The notes under the pieces are model-generated. The model was not told the DNA's origin and did no database searches. It worked only from the letters and a program-made list of their open reading frames with translations. This document shows positions 31,456 through 38,968 of a DNA stretch of 49,501 nt, piece after piece. This stretch comes from a virus. The stretch spans positions 1 to 49,501 of the IMG/VR virus record IMGVR_UViG_3300036759_000092; one strand, given 5' to 3'. Made by a program: the position numbers and the translations under genes. The first letter of the stretch is position 1; the number at the start of each line of letters is the position of its first letter.

Positions 31456-32756
31456 GCGAGCCGTTCGGCAGATTCCAGGTGGCGATCACGCCGCTGCTGC
31501 GGGCCGACAGCACTTGGGGAGAGGAGGCCTACATCTACGCGACGCAGTTCAGCGATGTCAACTTCCAGCACAACATGAACGAGGGTCGCACAGCGAGCGT
31601 GACGCTCTCCATGTACGACTCGCTGGTCGGCATCGTCGCGCCGTACTCCCAGGCGCTCTCCATCTGGTACATCCGCCCAGGCGAGGACAACCGCGAGCGC
31701 ATCTTCTGGGGGACCTGCAACGTCATCGAGGACTACGCCGCTGGAACCGTCACGTTGGACGGGCAGGACCCGAGCATCATGCTCCAGCACCATTACCTCC
31801 GCATCGATGACCTCGCGCTCAACAACCCCCAGGACAACAAGAAGGGCAACATCCCACTGGACGGGCGCGGCATCGCGCTACTGGTGTCCGCCGGTAATCC
31901 TGGGACACTGCCTCTCGTCCTCGACGCGGTGGGCATCCCGTTGCTCGGGTTGACCACGCACAATCACATGGCCAACCGCGCTGTGATCAGGCTGGAGGTT
32001 GAGCGCGGGCAGGAGATCTGGGCGACGATCACCGACATCGTAGAAGGGGTCGCCGGGCCGGACATCGATCTCAAGCCGAACCAGGGCCTCAACGGAGGTC
32101 TCCCCTCAGGCGCGACGAGTCAGGGCTTCGGCCTCGGGCGTTGCTACGCCGTCCTGCACAGCTACGATCCGTGGGGAGGCGCGACAGTCCTGGGGCGCGA
32201 CCTAGGCGCGGTGATCCATTTCGAGTACGGGCTCGCGCAGGACAACGCCTCGAACGTGCGCATCTCTCCGACCAGGCCAGGGAACGATGCCGTCGCGGTG
32301 GACAACTCGCAGACGTGGCGCGTGAGGGCGGTAGCCGATACCGAGCGCCAGATCACCGGCTTGTGGCAGGACTGGATCATGTACGACCACCGCGTCGGCT
32401 GGGGCGATGTGGAGCCACTGGCAGAGCTCGCCCAGGCGAACTGCAAGCTCTACGCTCGCCCGCTGCGGCAGTGCGACCTGGAGCTGCGCCACGACGTGGG
32501 GCAGGACTATTTCTACGGCGACCCCGATGCACTGGGGATCAGCGAGACAGGCGACTTCTACGTGGGCGACATCGTCACGGTCAGCGCGACCAAGGGTGCG
32601 CGCAGCGTCTCTGAGGATTACCGCGTGGTCGGTGTGAATCTCTCGATGCAGGGGACACGGGGACCGATCATCACCAAGCTGACATTGGTCCCCGACGTGG
32701 AGGGCATCGAGATATCGCTCGACTACGCATTCACACCTACCGGCGGAGGGAATTGA
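31452..32756 (+). CDS. Tail tip / baseplate hub protein, 434 aa
   Basis: The GTG at 31452 overlaps the preceding stop. The protein has a beta-rich N-terminus (W-Y-I-R-P-G-E-D, R-I-F-W-G-T-C-N-V-I-E-D-Y) resembling the gp27/Tal-type hub fold used by siphophages and a compact C-terminal domain (S-G-D-F-Y-V-G-D-I-V type). No lytic motif is visible, so this is probably the structural hub and not a tail-associated lysin. Confidence 0.8.
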   Translation: MSEPFGRFQVAITPLLRADSTWGEEAYIYATQFSDVNFQHNMNEGRTASVTLSMYDSLVGIVAPYSQALSIWYIRPGEDNRERIFWGTCNVIEDYAAGTVTLDGQDPSIMLQHHYLRIDDLALNNPQDNKKGNIPLDGRGIALLVSAGNPGTLPLVLDAVGIPLLGLTTHNHMANRAVIRLEVERGQEIWATITDIVEGVAGPDIDLKPNQGLNGGLPSGATSQGFGLGRCYAVLHSYDPWGGATVLGRDLGAVIHFEYGLAQDNASNVRISPTRPGNDAVAVDNSQTWRVRAVADTERQITGLWQDWIMYDHRVGWGDVEPLAELAQANCKLYARPLRQCDLELRHDVGQDYFYGDPDALGISETGDFYVGDIVTVSATKGARSVSEDYRVVGVNLSMQGTRGPIITKLTLVPDVEGIEISLDYAFTPTGGGN

Positions 32757-33229
32757 TGGCCAAGATCGCTGGCAACCCAGATCTGGTCCAGCAGTTCCGG
32801 CAGACACAGGAGAAGGTACGTCGCCTTGAGACGCGCACCTCGCAAACCTGGAGCGATACCAAGACCTTCGTGGTGAGCGGTGTGATCACGCCTGGGTTCC
32901 AGGTCCCTCCGTACTTCATATCGATGTCACCCATCTACGATCCGACTGCCCCCAGGCAGGAGACAGGTCCGCAGGAGACCCGGTACCTCATCGGTGTTGT
33001 TGCGAAGCTGCTTGATGGAACGTGCACCGTCCATCTCACGAGGAATGACGATACCATCATCGGGCCAGAGAATCCGTACCCTGTTTCGGCAACTAGCCCT
33101 GATAGGTGGACTGGCATCAATCTCGCGCTGGAAGATAGAGACAGGCTCGGTTTCGACGTTGTCAGCGCAAGCGATGTCGCTCGCGACTTGTCGGTGTCCT
33201 TCATCATGCGTATCACGATCTGGCCATAA
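32756..33229 (+). CDS. Minor tail protein, 157 aa
   Basis: N-terminal coiled coil (V-Q-Q-F-R-Q-T-Q-E-K-V-R-R-L-E) followed by a beta domain ending F-I-M-R-I-T-I-W-P. Such short coil-plus-beta proteins sit between hub and receptor-binding genes. Codons here become noticeably more A/T-rich than upstream. Start by TGATG overlap. Confidence 0.7.
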   Translation: MAKIAGNPDLVQQFRQTQEKVRRLETRTSQTWSDTKTFVVSGVITPGFQVPPYFISMSPIYDPTAPRQETGPQETRYLIGVVAKLLDGTCTVHLTRNDDTIIGPENPYPVSATSPDRWTGINLALEDRDRLGFDVVSASDVARDLSVSFIMRITIWP

Positions 33230-33238
33230 GGAGTCCGG

Positions 33239-33571
33239 ATGGCTGATGGTCTCGTGGTCGATTGGCCGACGCTGCACACGGTGGTGGATCCCGGCAGTGG
33301 CTACGTCATCAGCGGGACGGTGACATACGACTGGGTCAGCCTCGGCCGTACGCGGTCTGCGACGATGCTTGATGGCGAATGTCATCTAGACTTCTATGTC
33401 AACAGCGAAGTTATCTACTCTGGCTATTGGTGCCGAGCTTCGGCGAGGGAGAACTACTGGCGTGGAGTCAGCATCCAACTTCGAGATGGTGATCACTGTG
33501 ACAGATGCTACCGAGTTCGCACGCGATCTCTCTCTGCTGCCTTCATGATGACTCTAGAGGTTATCGGCTAG
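33239..33571 (+). CDS. Probable tail tip protein, 110 aa
   Basis: Clear AAGGAG nine bases before ATG. Entirely beta-rich, ending F-M-M-T-L-E-V-I-G, comparable to the end of the preceding gene. The pair may be diverged paralogues. The codon pattern (more A/T in third position) differs from the capsid genes, suggesting recent exchange of receptor-binding modules. Confidence 0.65.
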   Translation: MADGLVVDWPTLHTVVDPGSGYVISGTVTYDWVSLGRTRSATMLDGECHLDFYVNSEVIYSGYWCRASARENYWRGVSIQLRDGDHCDRCYRVRTRSLSAAFMMTLEVIG

Positions 33572-33641
33572 ATGTCATATACGACTGAGATCCTGACCTC
33601 TCATGGCCTTCTTGATCGTCATCAACCAGTGGCCGTAGATC
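33572..33641 (+). pseudogene. Possible C-terminal remnant of a tail gene
   Basis: The short open stretch before 33641 encodes M-A-F-L-I-V-I-N-Q-W-P and then stops, resembling the terminal F-I-M-R-I-T-I-W-P of the 32756-33229 product. An upstream stop leaves only about 13 codons. It may be what remains of a duplicated tail gene after deletion; the similarity is too short to be certain. Confidence 0.3.
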
Positions 33642-34298
33642 ATGCCAGAAATCCCAGATCCATTGCCTGATCCTCCTCCCTTTGGTCCATACGCGGAAAC
33701 GTTCGGACCTGAGACGACCATCCTCGGCGATCCTCCATACGGATGCTCTGTCCGCGCCCTATATAGAGCTCTTGGATACACCGTGCTCCAGTTGGAGAAG
33801 TGCTCTCCGCATCCGTGGTATGGACCAGTCACGGGCTCAACAGCACCAGACTTCTCGACCCTCTCTCTTTCCCCTGAAGGTATGGATGTCACTGGTTGGG
33901 AAGGGTTGACAATCCAGTTCTACGCAGACGTTGCGGCGTGGCCTCTTGTCACCGTTGACTGCAATCTTGACGCTACTACGCAGAACGATTGGGATTTCGT
34001 CATGAACCTTACGCTTGGCGATGTCTCGATGTTCGCTCAGAACGCTTACAGTCCAGGTGCCCCGAATATCGTCGTAGCGTCGCATTACTTCCCTGGCCCC
34101 GTGGGTCTACTACCTCCTGTAGATGTGGGTGGGGATACTGCGGTGTTCGCGGTGTATGCGTCGTTCTACGCTAGCTACACAGCAGAATCAATACCCGCTG
34201 GGCCATTCATTCCTGCGCCAAATCTCCCACCTGATCCGCCATATCCAGATCAGAAGCCTTACGAGATTGGACCCTGCACGACGTCTGCGCCTTCTTGA
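33642..34298 (+). CDS. Probable receptor-binding or tail fibre protein, 218 aa
   Basis: Proline-rich head (P-E-I-P-D-P-L-P-D-P-P-P) and tail flank a beta-rich centre without family resemblance. Position near the end of the tail module and A/T-leaning codons fit a fast-evolving receptor-binding protein. Its stop overlaps the next start. Confidence 0.6.
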   Translation: MPEIPDPLPDPPPFGPYAETFGPETTILGDPPYGCSVRALYRALGYTVLQLEKCSPHPWYGPVTGSTAPDFSTLSLSPEGMDVTGWEGLTIQFYADVAAWPLVTVDCNLDATTQNDWDFVMNLTLGDVSMFAQNAYSPGAPNIVVASHYFPGPVGLLPPVDVGGDTAVFAVYASFYASYTAESIPAGPFIPAPNLPPDPPYPDQKPYEIGPCTTSAPS

Positions 34299-35074
34299 TG
34301 GCTGACATCAGCCCGTACCTGTTCTTATGGAACGACGTTGCGTCACTGACAGGCACGGTAGATTCAGATAGTGAATGGGTCTACGTCAACGCGACGTTGA
34401 CATTCAACGAGAGCTTGTTCCCATATGGTCGTGGGAACATCGTCACATCTGACGGTTTCCAGCGCCCCGGCTTGATCGTATCGCCATACGCCCCGTTTGA
34501 GGCTGGGTTCGGTACGCTCCCGCAACTCTTCTGTCGTCTTCCCAACCCCCCATACGGGGCGAGGATTATCTACACGGATGACCCGACGAAGCCGAATGCC
34601 ATGACACCGATAGACCCAGGGAACGTCGGTGTCGATCGCAACGCAGACTTCGGGTTGACAGGGAAGTACCTCGGCTCACAGGTGCGATCGTCATGGGTAC
34701 ACAAGCTCAGCGGCTATAGCGAGGTCCGTCCAGCCGAGAACGAGACAGACTTCCCGCCCCTCGTCTGGGAAACTGTGAAAGACACCTACCCGAATGGCAT
34801 CCGTCGTCAATATGAGTACGACGAGTGGCTCGGCTACGTTCTTGCGTACAACGAGGAGACGGGGGCACCGATAGGCTGGGTACTCCACGACACCGTCCCT
34901 ATGATCTGGGACCCGGCCGATACCGATCAAAGAGTCATTAGTCGCGGTGGCTGGACGTACCTCGGGTTCTTCGGGCAATCGTCACCGGGCATGATCATCG
35001 ACTTCGAGATGCAGTGGTGGAACGGCCCCGGCTTCCGCTGTGGTGACGAGACGCGCATCATCACTGTGGACTAG
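34298..35074 (+). CDS. Probable tail fibre / receptor-binding protein, 258 aa
   Basis: Last rightward gene. Beta-rich, with many aromatic and glycine residues (L-P-N-P-P-Y-G-A-R, W-L-G-Y-V-L-A-Y-N). The stop TAG is embedded in CTAG (35071-35074), which on the other strand is the stop of the collagen-like membrane protein. No terminator separates the two convergent genes. Confidence 0.65.
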   Translation: MADISPYLFLWNDVASLTGTVDSDSEWVYVNATLTFNESLFPYGRGNIVTSDGFQRPGLIVSPYAPFEAGFGTLPQLFCRLPNPPYGARIIYTDDPTKPNAMTPIDPGNVGVDRNADFGLTGKYLGSQVRSSWVHKLSGYSEVRPAENETDFPPLVWETVKDTYPNGIRRQYEYDEWLGYVLAYNEETGAPIGWVLHDTVPMIWDPADTDQRVISRGGWTYLGFFGQSSPGMIIDFEMQWWNGPGFRCGDETRIITVD

Positions 35075-35856
35075 ACGGGCGGGCCGCAAGAGAAGACGTT
35101 GTCACCGTCGGGGTCGGCGCAGATCAACGTCACGAGGTTGTTGTTCCCGTCGGTAAAGGTGAACTGGAACTGCACCATCGCCGGTCCGGGGGGGCCTTGC
35201 GGTCCCTGTTGTCCTGCCGGGCCGGTCGCACCGGGCTCACCCTGAGGACCTGCCGGTCCGGCAGCTCCGGCTGGTCCCTGGTCGCCCTTGGCCCCTGTGT
35301 TCCCCGTGGTCCCGTTGGAGCCGGTGTCGCCCTGGTCGCCCTGGTCGCCCTTGGCACCAGGACTGCCGCTCGCTCCCGCTTGTCCCGCCTGACCAGATGC
35401 GCCCGATGGTCCCTGTGGACCCGTACCGCCCGATGCGCCCGTGTCGCCCTTGTCGCCCTTCGTCCCGCGCTGGCCTGTTGGTCCGGCTGGTCCTGACGGT
35501 CCCGTATCTCCCTGCGGACCGGGATTTCCAGGGAGTCCAGGGGTGCCGTCGTGCCCGTCTGCGCCCTGGACGCCTGAGATGCCCTGCTCGCCGCGCAGGT
35601 AGCGGACCACCTCCTCACTGCGGTCCTTCGCCTGGGTGGCGGTCGCCTTCGCCTGGTCGGCGCGCTGGGTCTGCTCCTTGAGCGCGATATAGGCGCTGAA
35701 CCCGCAGAGCAGCGCGAGTAGCCCGAGGGCGATCCACGTGATGAAGAAGCGCCGGTGGTTCTGCTGCGTCTCTTCGTTGGCGAGGGTCTGCCCATGCGAT
35801 AGCAGCTCATCCGCCGTCACTGGCTTGTGGTTCGTCTGCGGTGCCTGGGTGCTCAT
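35071..35856 (-). CDS. Membrane-anchored collagen-like protein, 261 aa
   Basis: A cytoplasmic N-terminus (1-36), one membrane helix (37-59), a helical stalk (60-90), about 45 G-x-y triplets (about 91-225) and a small C-terminal domain. A type II orientation would place the collagen rod outside the membrane, perhaps crossing the wall. It is the last gene of a lysis-type trio (holin candidate, coiled-coil membrane protein, this one), so it may aid envelope disruption, or it may dress the infected cell surface. Confidence 0.85.
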   Translation of the reverse strand: MSTQAPQTNHKPVTADELLSHGQTLANEETQQNHRRFFITWIALGLLALLCGFSAYIALKEQTQRADQAKATATQAKDRSEEVVRYLRGEQGISGVQGADGHDGTPGLPGNPGPQGDTGPSGPAGPTGQRGTKGDKGDTGASGGTGPQGPSGASGQAGQAGASGSPGAKGDQGDQGDTGSNGTTGNTGAKGDQGPAGAAGPAGPQGEPGATGPAGQQGPQGPPGPAMVQFQFTFTDGNNNLVTLICADPDGDNVFSCGPPV

Positions 35857-36170
35857 GTCTCGTCCAGCCTCTCCCGTATGCCCTCGACCTTGCCCTCGAT
35901 CCTTGCGTTGGCGACGCGCAAATCCACGCTGAGCTTGTTGACCTCGCTGCGGAGCTGCTCAACCTGGCCGCGCAACTCGTCGCGCTCTTTCTTCAGGCTG
36001 TCCGCCGTGACGCGCAGTTCGTCGTTGAGCGCCTTCATGTCGAGGAGGATCTGACTCTGTGTTGAGACGACCGCACTGGTGTCTTCGCGACGGAAGCGCA
36101 GCGCCGTGAACAGGACACCGGCCAGCCCGACGACTCCGGTCACGAGCGCGATGGCCTCCCCGGGGCTCAC
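35853..36170 (-). CDS. Membrane protein with coiled coil, 105 aa
   Basis: One N-terminal membrane helix (about 5-24), then a long heptad-patterned helix (45-100, S-L-K-K-E-R-D-E-L-R-G-Q-V-E-Q-L). Such one-helix plus coil proteins accompany holins in actinophage lysis cassettes. GTG start overlapping the upstream stop; its own stop overlaps the next ATG. Confidence 0.8.
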   Translation of the reverse strand: MSPGEAIALVTGVVGLAGVLFTALRFRREDTSAVVSTQSQILLDMKALNDELRVTADSLKKERDELRGQVEQLRSEVNKLSVDLRVANARIEGKVEGIRERLDET

Positions 36171-36397
36171 TCACTTGGGGCTTCTGGCTCGGGTTCTTCG
36201 TCCGGCCTAGGCCCGACGGCGGGGCTCACCACCTGCCTAATGCCCAGGGACGAGAGCAGCGGCCCGAAGATGGTCACGATAGTCGCGAAGTCGAACCCCT
36301 CACCGGCTGCCAGGTTGACGACCAGGATCGCCGCCGAGAACAGGAGGCCGATGGCCACGGCGGGCTCGGTCCATATGCGGTGTGCGATTACTTTCAT
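36167..36397 (-). CDS. Candidate holin, 76 aa
   Basis: Two hydrophobic helices (about 12-30 and 36-54) separated by a G-E-G-F-D turn, with a charged C-terminal tail (P-D-E-E-P-E-P-E-A-P): the class II holin layout. It would form the pores that release the NlpC/P60 lysin and trigger lysis. ATG 36397 follows a long hairpin (36414-36446) and has only a weak ribosome site, which could delay synthesis. Confidence 0.7.
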   Translation of the reverse strand: MKVIAHRIWTEPAVAIGLLFSAAILVVNLAAGEGFDFATIVTIFGPLLSSLGIRQVVSPAVGPRPDEEPEPEAPSE

Positions 36398-36413
36398 CGC
36401 GGTACCTGAATTC

Positions 36414-36446
36414 GGGAAGGCTCCCACGTCATGTGGGAACCTTCCC
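36414..36446. promoter_or_regulatory. 12-bp hairpin upstream of the holin gene
   Basis: Arms 36414-36427 and 36433-36446 pair except for a two-base internal mismatch; the stem contains the stop codon of the 36429-36641 gene. On the minus strand it is followed by CCCGAATTCAG, as at 2441-2450, then the holin ATG. Likely a control point for lysis timing. Confidence 0.65.
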
Positions 36447-36641
36447 ATCCGGATGCGATCGGTCCAGGGGAACACCGACCGTCAGCGGCTCACGGTACAG
36501 GTCAGGGACGACCTGCTCCTGGCATCTTGGGCAGGTTCCCCATGCGCGTTTGCGGAGGACGGTCGGACTCGGGACGCGCAACTCGTCGAAGTAGAGGCCG
36601 CAGCGCGTGCAGAGGCGTTTGATCAAGAGATCGCTCCTCAC
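36429..36641 (-). CDS. Zinc-ribbon protein, 70 aa
   Basis: C-T-R-C-G (11-15) and C-P-R-C (37-40) form a classic zinc ribbon, with basic residues between. GTG start overlapping the upstream TGA as GTGA. Similar to many small phage zinc ribbons that bind RNA polymerase or DNA; the target here is unknown. Confidence 0.8.
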   Translation of the reverse strand: MRSDLLIKRLCTRCGLYFDELRVPSPTVLRKRAWGTCPRCQEQVVPDLYREPLTVGVPLDRSHPDGKVPT

Positions 36642-36889
36642 CTGAGGACGAGCCTACGCGGTTCGCGTGGGGGCGGCGGGACCACCATCGTCTCCATGTA
36701 CGCCCCCCGGAAGCTCTCCTTGGCCCAGCGGAGGGCCTCCTTCCACTCGTTGAGGTAGAGGCGCTGCTCCTGCGTCCTACCGCGTGGGAGGCTCCGCATG
36801 GCAAGCTCCCATGCTGCGTCAAAGTCGTAGCCGCGTGCGCGACACTCATACAGCACCCGCCTGAGATGCATGGCGGGTGTGGATGTCAT
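36638..36889 (-). CDS. Hypothetical helical protein, 83 aa
   Basis: Helix-rich (A-W-E-L-A-M-R-S-L and E-W-K-E-A-L-R-W-A-K-E) with a proline-rich C-terminus. The pattern resembles small conserved actinophage proteins of unknown function. Coupled to the following gene by GTGA. Confidence 0.75.
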   Translation of the reverse strand: MTSTPAMHLRRVLYECRARGYDFDAAWELAMRSLPRGRTQEQRLYLNEWKEALRWAKESFRGAYMETMVVPPPPREPRRLVLR

Positions 36890-36895
36890 GGGAGG

Positions 36896-37069
36896 TCAAC
36901 TTCCGGCCAAGACGTCTTCCAGCACATCGATCTGGTGGCGCTGCATTTCGATGGTGTCTTGTAGGCGCTCTTCGTTCTGCTCCAGCGCGACAATGCGCTC
37001 AAGCAGTGCGCTGACCCGAGCCCGAAGCACGGCAATCTCGTCTGTGCGGTCGAAGGTATCTGCGGACAT
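36896..37069 (-). CDS. SlyX-like small coiled-coil protein, 57 aa
   Basis: Almost the whole chain is a heptad helix (I-A-V-L-R-A-R-V-S-A-L-L-E-R-I-V-A-L). ATG 37069 was chosen because AAGG lies nine bases upstream; a GTG at 37087 is the alternative. Probably forms a dimer or trimer; function unknown. Confidence 0.7.
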   Translation of the reverse strand: MSADTFDRTDEIAVLRARVSALLERIVALEQNEERLQDTIEMQRHQIDVLEDVLAGS

Positions 37070-37108
37070 GCCGCGCAACCTTCCCACATCGAGCGGCGGT
37101 AGAGGGAG

Positions 37109-37204
37109 CTAGAGGTTCAGCGTCAGGTAGATGGCAGTGCCGCACACGACGGCTGACACGCACACCAAGATCACGCAGAGGATGAACCAGTCATTCGGTT
37201 TCAA
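37109..37204 (-). CDS. Putative 31-aa membrane peptide
   Basis: A TTG-initiated frame overlapping the end of the preceding gene encodes K-P-N-D-W followed by a 22-residue hydrophobic helix with three cysteines, ending N-L. Single-helix peptides of this size are common beside holins. Evidence is the strong helix and close packing; the start codon is weak. Confidence 0.45.
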   Translation of the reverse strand: MKPNDWFILCVILVCVSAVVCGTAIYLTLNL

Positions 37205-37505
37205 CCTCTTCACGTTGCGCCTTCCAGTCGTTGGCCATCTCACGTACGAAGTCCTGCAAGAGCGCCGCAGCTTCGACAACGTCGTCTGCGTCTTGCTTTA
37301 GCGCTGCGATGTACTCGTCGCTGTAGCCAGCCGAGCGCGCCACACCGATGCTCATCATCATGAAGGTGAAGTTCGCCTGCAAGTCGCCGCAGCGCTGGAA
37401 CCACTCCTCCATGCGCTGCCGCCCGACCTTCACATCCCCGGGGCCGAAGCTGTCCCACGCGGCGTCGAATACCGGGTTCCCTGTCGGCTGTCTACGATTT
37501 GGCAT
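37191..37505 (-). CDS. Hypothetical protein, 104 aa
   Basis: Mostly helical (M-E-E-W-F-Q-R-C-G-D-L-Q-A-N-F and E-Y-I-A-A-L-K-Q-D-A-D-D-V-V-E-A). No family recognised. It starts within the end of the preceding gene. Confidence 0.7.
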   Translation of the reverse strand: MPNRRQPTGNPVFDAAWDSFGPGDVKVGRQRMEEWFQRCGDLQANFTFMMMSIGVARSAGYSDEYIAALKQDADDVVEAAALLQDFVREMANDWKAQREEVETE

Positions 37506-37671
37506 GCGTCGCCTCCGGGTTGCCGCAGCGGATGCACGACTCCAGCCCCGGATGCGCCGGGCGGAGATAGCCGCGACATCCCTGGGGGCGCGTCTCCCCC
37601 TTGAAGATGCGCTCGTGCGGCGGTGCGTTGAAGACGTTCTTGAAGACCGCTTTGATGTTGAACTCGCTCAA
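37492..37671 (-). CDS. Small protein with a Cys knuckle, 59 aa
   Basis: TTG 37671 chosen because AAAGGAG ends five bases before it and no better start fits. Ends with S-C-I-R-C-G-N-P-E-A-T-H, a C-x2-C followed by a histidine that could bind zinc with C32 (Q-G-C-R-G). Function unknown. Confidence 0.6.
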   Translation of the reverse strand: MSEFNIKAVFKNVFNAPPHERIFKGETRPQGCRGYLRPAHPGLESCIRCGNPEATHAKS

Positions 37672-37780
37672 AACTGCTCCTTTCGTTCGCTGTTTGCGGT
37701 GTACGGAGTATGCGGGATAGCCCGGACGGAACACCCCCATCCACGCTCTGTCCGAAGGGCGCTGGGAGCGTGACCCGCGC

Positions 37781-37918
37781 ATGACATACGATGCGTGCAA
37801 TGTGACGATCTTTGACGGCAAGCTCTACACGGTAGACCTGATCCTCACCATCGCCCGGTCGATCAAGGTCAAGGTCGTAGGCACCGTCGAAGTGCTCGAC
37901 ATCCGCAAGGACGTCTAG
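37781..37918 (+). CDS. Isolated rightward small protein, 45 aa
   Basis: An ATG-to-TAG frame on the plus strand within the leftward block. Codons have the expected G/C third positions and the product alternates strands (V-T-I-F-D-G-K-L-Y-T-V-D, K-V-K-V-V-G-T-V-E-V-L). The ribosome site is poor (GGGAG 12 bases away; GTG 37802 is an alternative). Its stop overlaps the stop of the convergent gene at 37915. The 37672-37780 stretch upstream has no other gene. Confidence 0.45.
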   Translation: MTYDACNVTIFDGKLYTVDLILTIARSIKVKVVGTVEVLDIRKDV

Positions 37919-38409
37919 AACGTCGTCGCCTCCTCTGCTTGGTCCACCTGGCCCTGCTCCAGACCGCCGCACGCAAGACAGGTGATCACTCCTGTGCTTT
38001 CGCTGATCTCCATGTTCGCCGGTCGCGGGCGACAGTCGCACACGCGATGCCCGGAGGCCAGGAGCGCACGGACGGTCGCATAGGCGTGCGGGGTGTTGTC
38101 CGTCCGGTGCTGATGCTGTCGTCCCTGCTGCTCTGCTGGCGGCTCGCTCTGCGCCCGCCGCATCAGTGCCGACAGCTCCACAGCCGCCGGAGGCCACTGG
38201 CTCTTCTCGCCGAGCATCCAGGAGTTCAAGGCGGCGAAGGCAGTGATAGGCGACTGGAGGATCTCCACATAGGTCGCCTGTTCGGTGGCGGGCCACTTCT
38301 TGCGGGGATACAGGGCGCGGAGGCGCTCAAAGAACGCGAGCCAGCCGGTCTTCTCCAACAGCTCGTCGTCCCCGTTGAACACGGCACGCACGATGTCGTC
38401 GTTGCTCAC
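37915..38409 (-). CDS. Candidate helicase loader / replisome organiser, 164 aa
   Basis: The N-terminal half (E-R-L-R-A-L-Y-P-R-K-K-W, then F-A-A-L-N-S-W-M and W-P-P-A-A-V-E-L) has the Y-P...P-P-x-x-E-L layout of G39P-type loader proteins and DnaD-like replication factors. The C-terminal part has C-D-C-R-P and C-L-A-C-G-G, a zinc ribbon. If correct it would recruit the host helicase to the phage origin, perhaps the adjacent gene-free region at 38.55-38.98 kb. GTG start overlapping the small upstream gene. Confidence 0.45.
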   Translation of the reverse strand: MSNDDIVRAVFNGDDELLEKTGWLAFFERLRALYPRKKWPATEQATYVEILQSPITAFAALNSWMLGEKSQWPPAAVELSALMRRAQSEPPAEQQGRQHQHRTDNTPHAYATVRALLASGHRVCDCRPRPANMEISESTGVITCLACGGLEQGQVDQAEEATTF

Positions 38410-38546
38410 TTCGTCTCCTCTGATGGGACCCGCTTGACCACCACGGGTGATGGCTCCCTCCAGGTGCGCCCGACGCGTTTGAGTGTTCCAGAGCGTTTCG
38501 CTAGACCGTGCTTGCCGAGCGCAAACGTCGGCTTTTTCTTGCTCAT
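38406..38546 (-). CDS. Small basic protein, 46 aa
   Basis: ATG 38546 follows a strong AGAAAGGAG site. The sequence begins S-K-K-K-P-T-F-A-L-G-K-H-G-L and is very rich in Lys and Arg, so it may bind nucleic acid. Its TGA overlaps the GTG start of the next gene, tying it to the candidate helicase loader. Too small to classify. Confidence 0.65.
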   Translation of the reverse strand: MSKKKPTFALGKHGLAKRSGTLKRVGRTWREPSPVVVKRVPSEETK

Positions 38547-38840
38547 CTCCTCTCCTTTCTTCTACTCAGCCTTCGCTGCCAGAAGTACCGCCCAGGAATG
38601 AACTCACACTCCTTGAAGCCCCCCCCCGAGCTCTAAGGAGTAGCTCCGAACCTACTTCCCCTGACGCCATGCTTCGCCCAGGCCCTCTAACGGTCATCTA
38701 CCGAAGCTGAGCGACAGGCTTGTCCACTGGTGGCCTAGTGACGACTCGGCTCGCACCCATGTCCAGGCTCCTAACCTGGGGCTATCCGCCTCCACCTGTC
38801 GGCCTAGCGACGCTCCGGCTTGCCCTCCACGCTCGTCGGC
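38547..38840. other. Gene-free region with repeats and hairpins (candidate origin)
   Basis: About 290 bases with no credible frame on either strand. It holds a run of nine C (38619-38627) inside a stem ACTCCTT/AAGGAGT (38608-38614 with 38635-38641). Two imperfect 33-base direct repeats lie at 38722-38754 and 38791-38823, sharing TCCAC, GGCCTAG, GACG and CGGCT blocks. A CCAGG/CCTGG hairpin with a 7-base loop lies at 38763-38779. With the candidate helicase loader beside it, a replication origin is possible, though it is not A/T-rich. Confidence 0.45.
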
Positions 38841-38868
38841 TTGAACGGCGTCTGAACCGGGGTATAGA
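38841..38868 (+). promoter_or_regulatory. Sigma70-type promoter reading rightward
   Basis: TTGAAC (38841-38846), 16-base spacer, TATAGA (38863-38868) is among the best -35/-10 matches I noticed in the window. It points away from the surrounding leftward genes and toward the folded element at 38886-38958. Confidence 0.6.
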
Positions 38869-38874
38869 CTGAGG

Positions 38875-38968
38875 CTTGGTTCATACGCTAAGAGCCAAAC
38901 GCTAGCGGTCCCTCGCTGCGAAGCAAGGGGCCGCTCTGCGTTGATGCCGCTCTTAGCGGGTTTCGCCT
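38875..38968 (+). ncRNA. Candidate structured non-coding RNA
   Basis: Downstream of the promoter at 38841 lies a three-tier stem-loop: outer CGCTAAGAGC/GCTCTTAGCG (38886-38895 with 38949-38958), middle AACGC/GCGTT (38898-38902 with 38938-38942), inner 10-bp stem 38904-38913 with 38926-38935. A small cap, GCT/AGC around a GCGA tetraloop, sits at the apex. The outer stem is followed by GGGTTTCGCC, which might end transcription. There is no reading frame inside. On the minus strand the same fold would lie 20 bases after the stop of the 38978 gene and could act as its terminator or 3' stabiliser. Confidence 0.55.

Noticed and set aside
38763-38779. tRNA-like anticodon arm (CCAGG, 7-base loop, CCTGG)
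   Set aside because: No T-arm with T-T-C-R-A, no acceptor stem and no proper D-arm could be placed on either strand.
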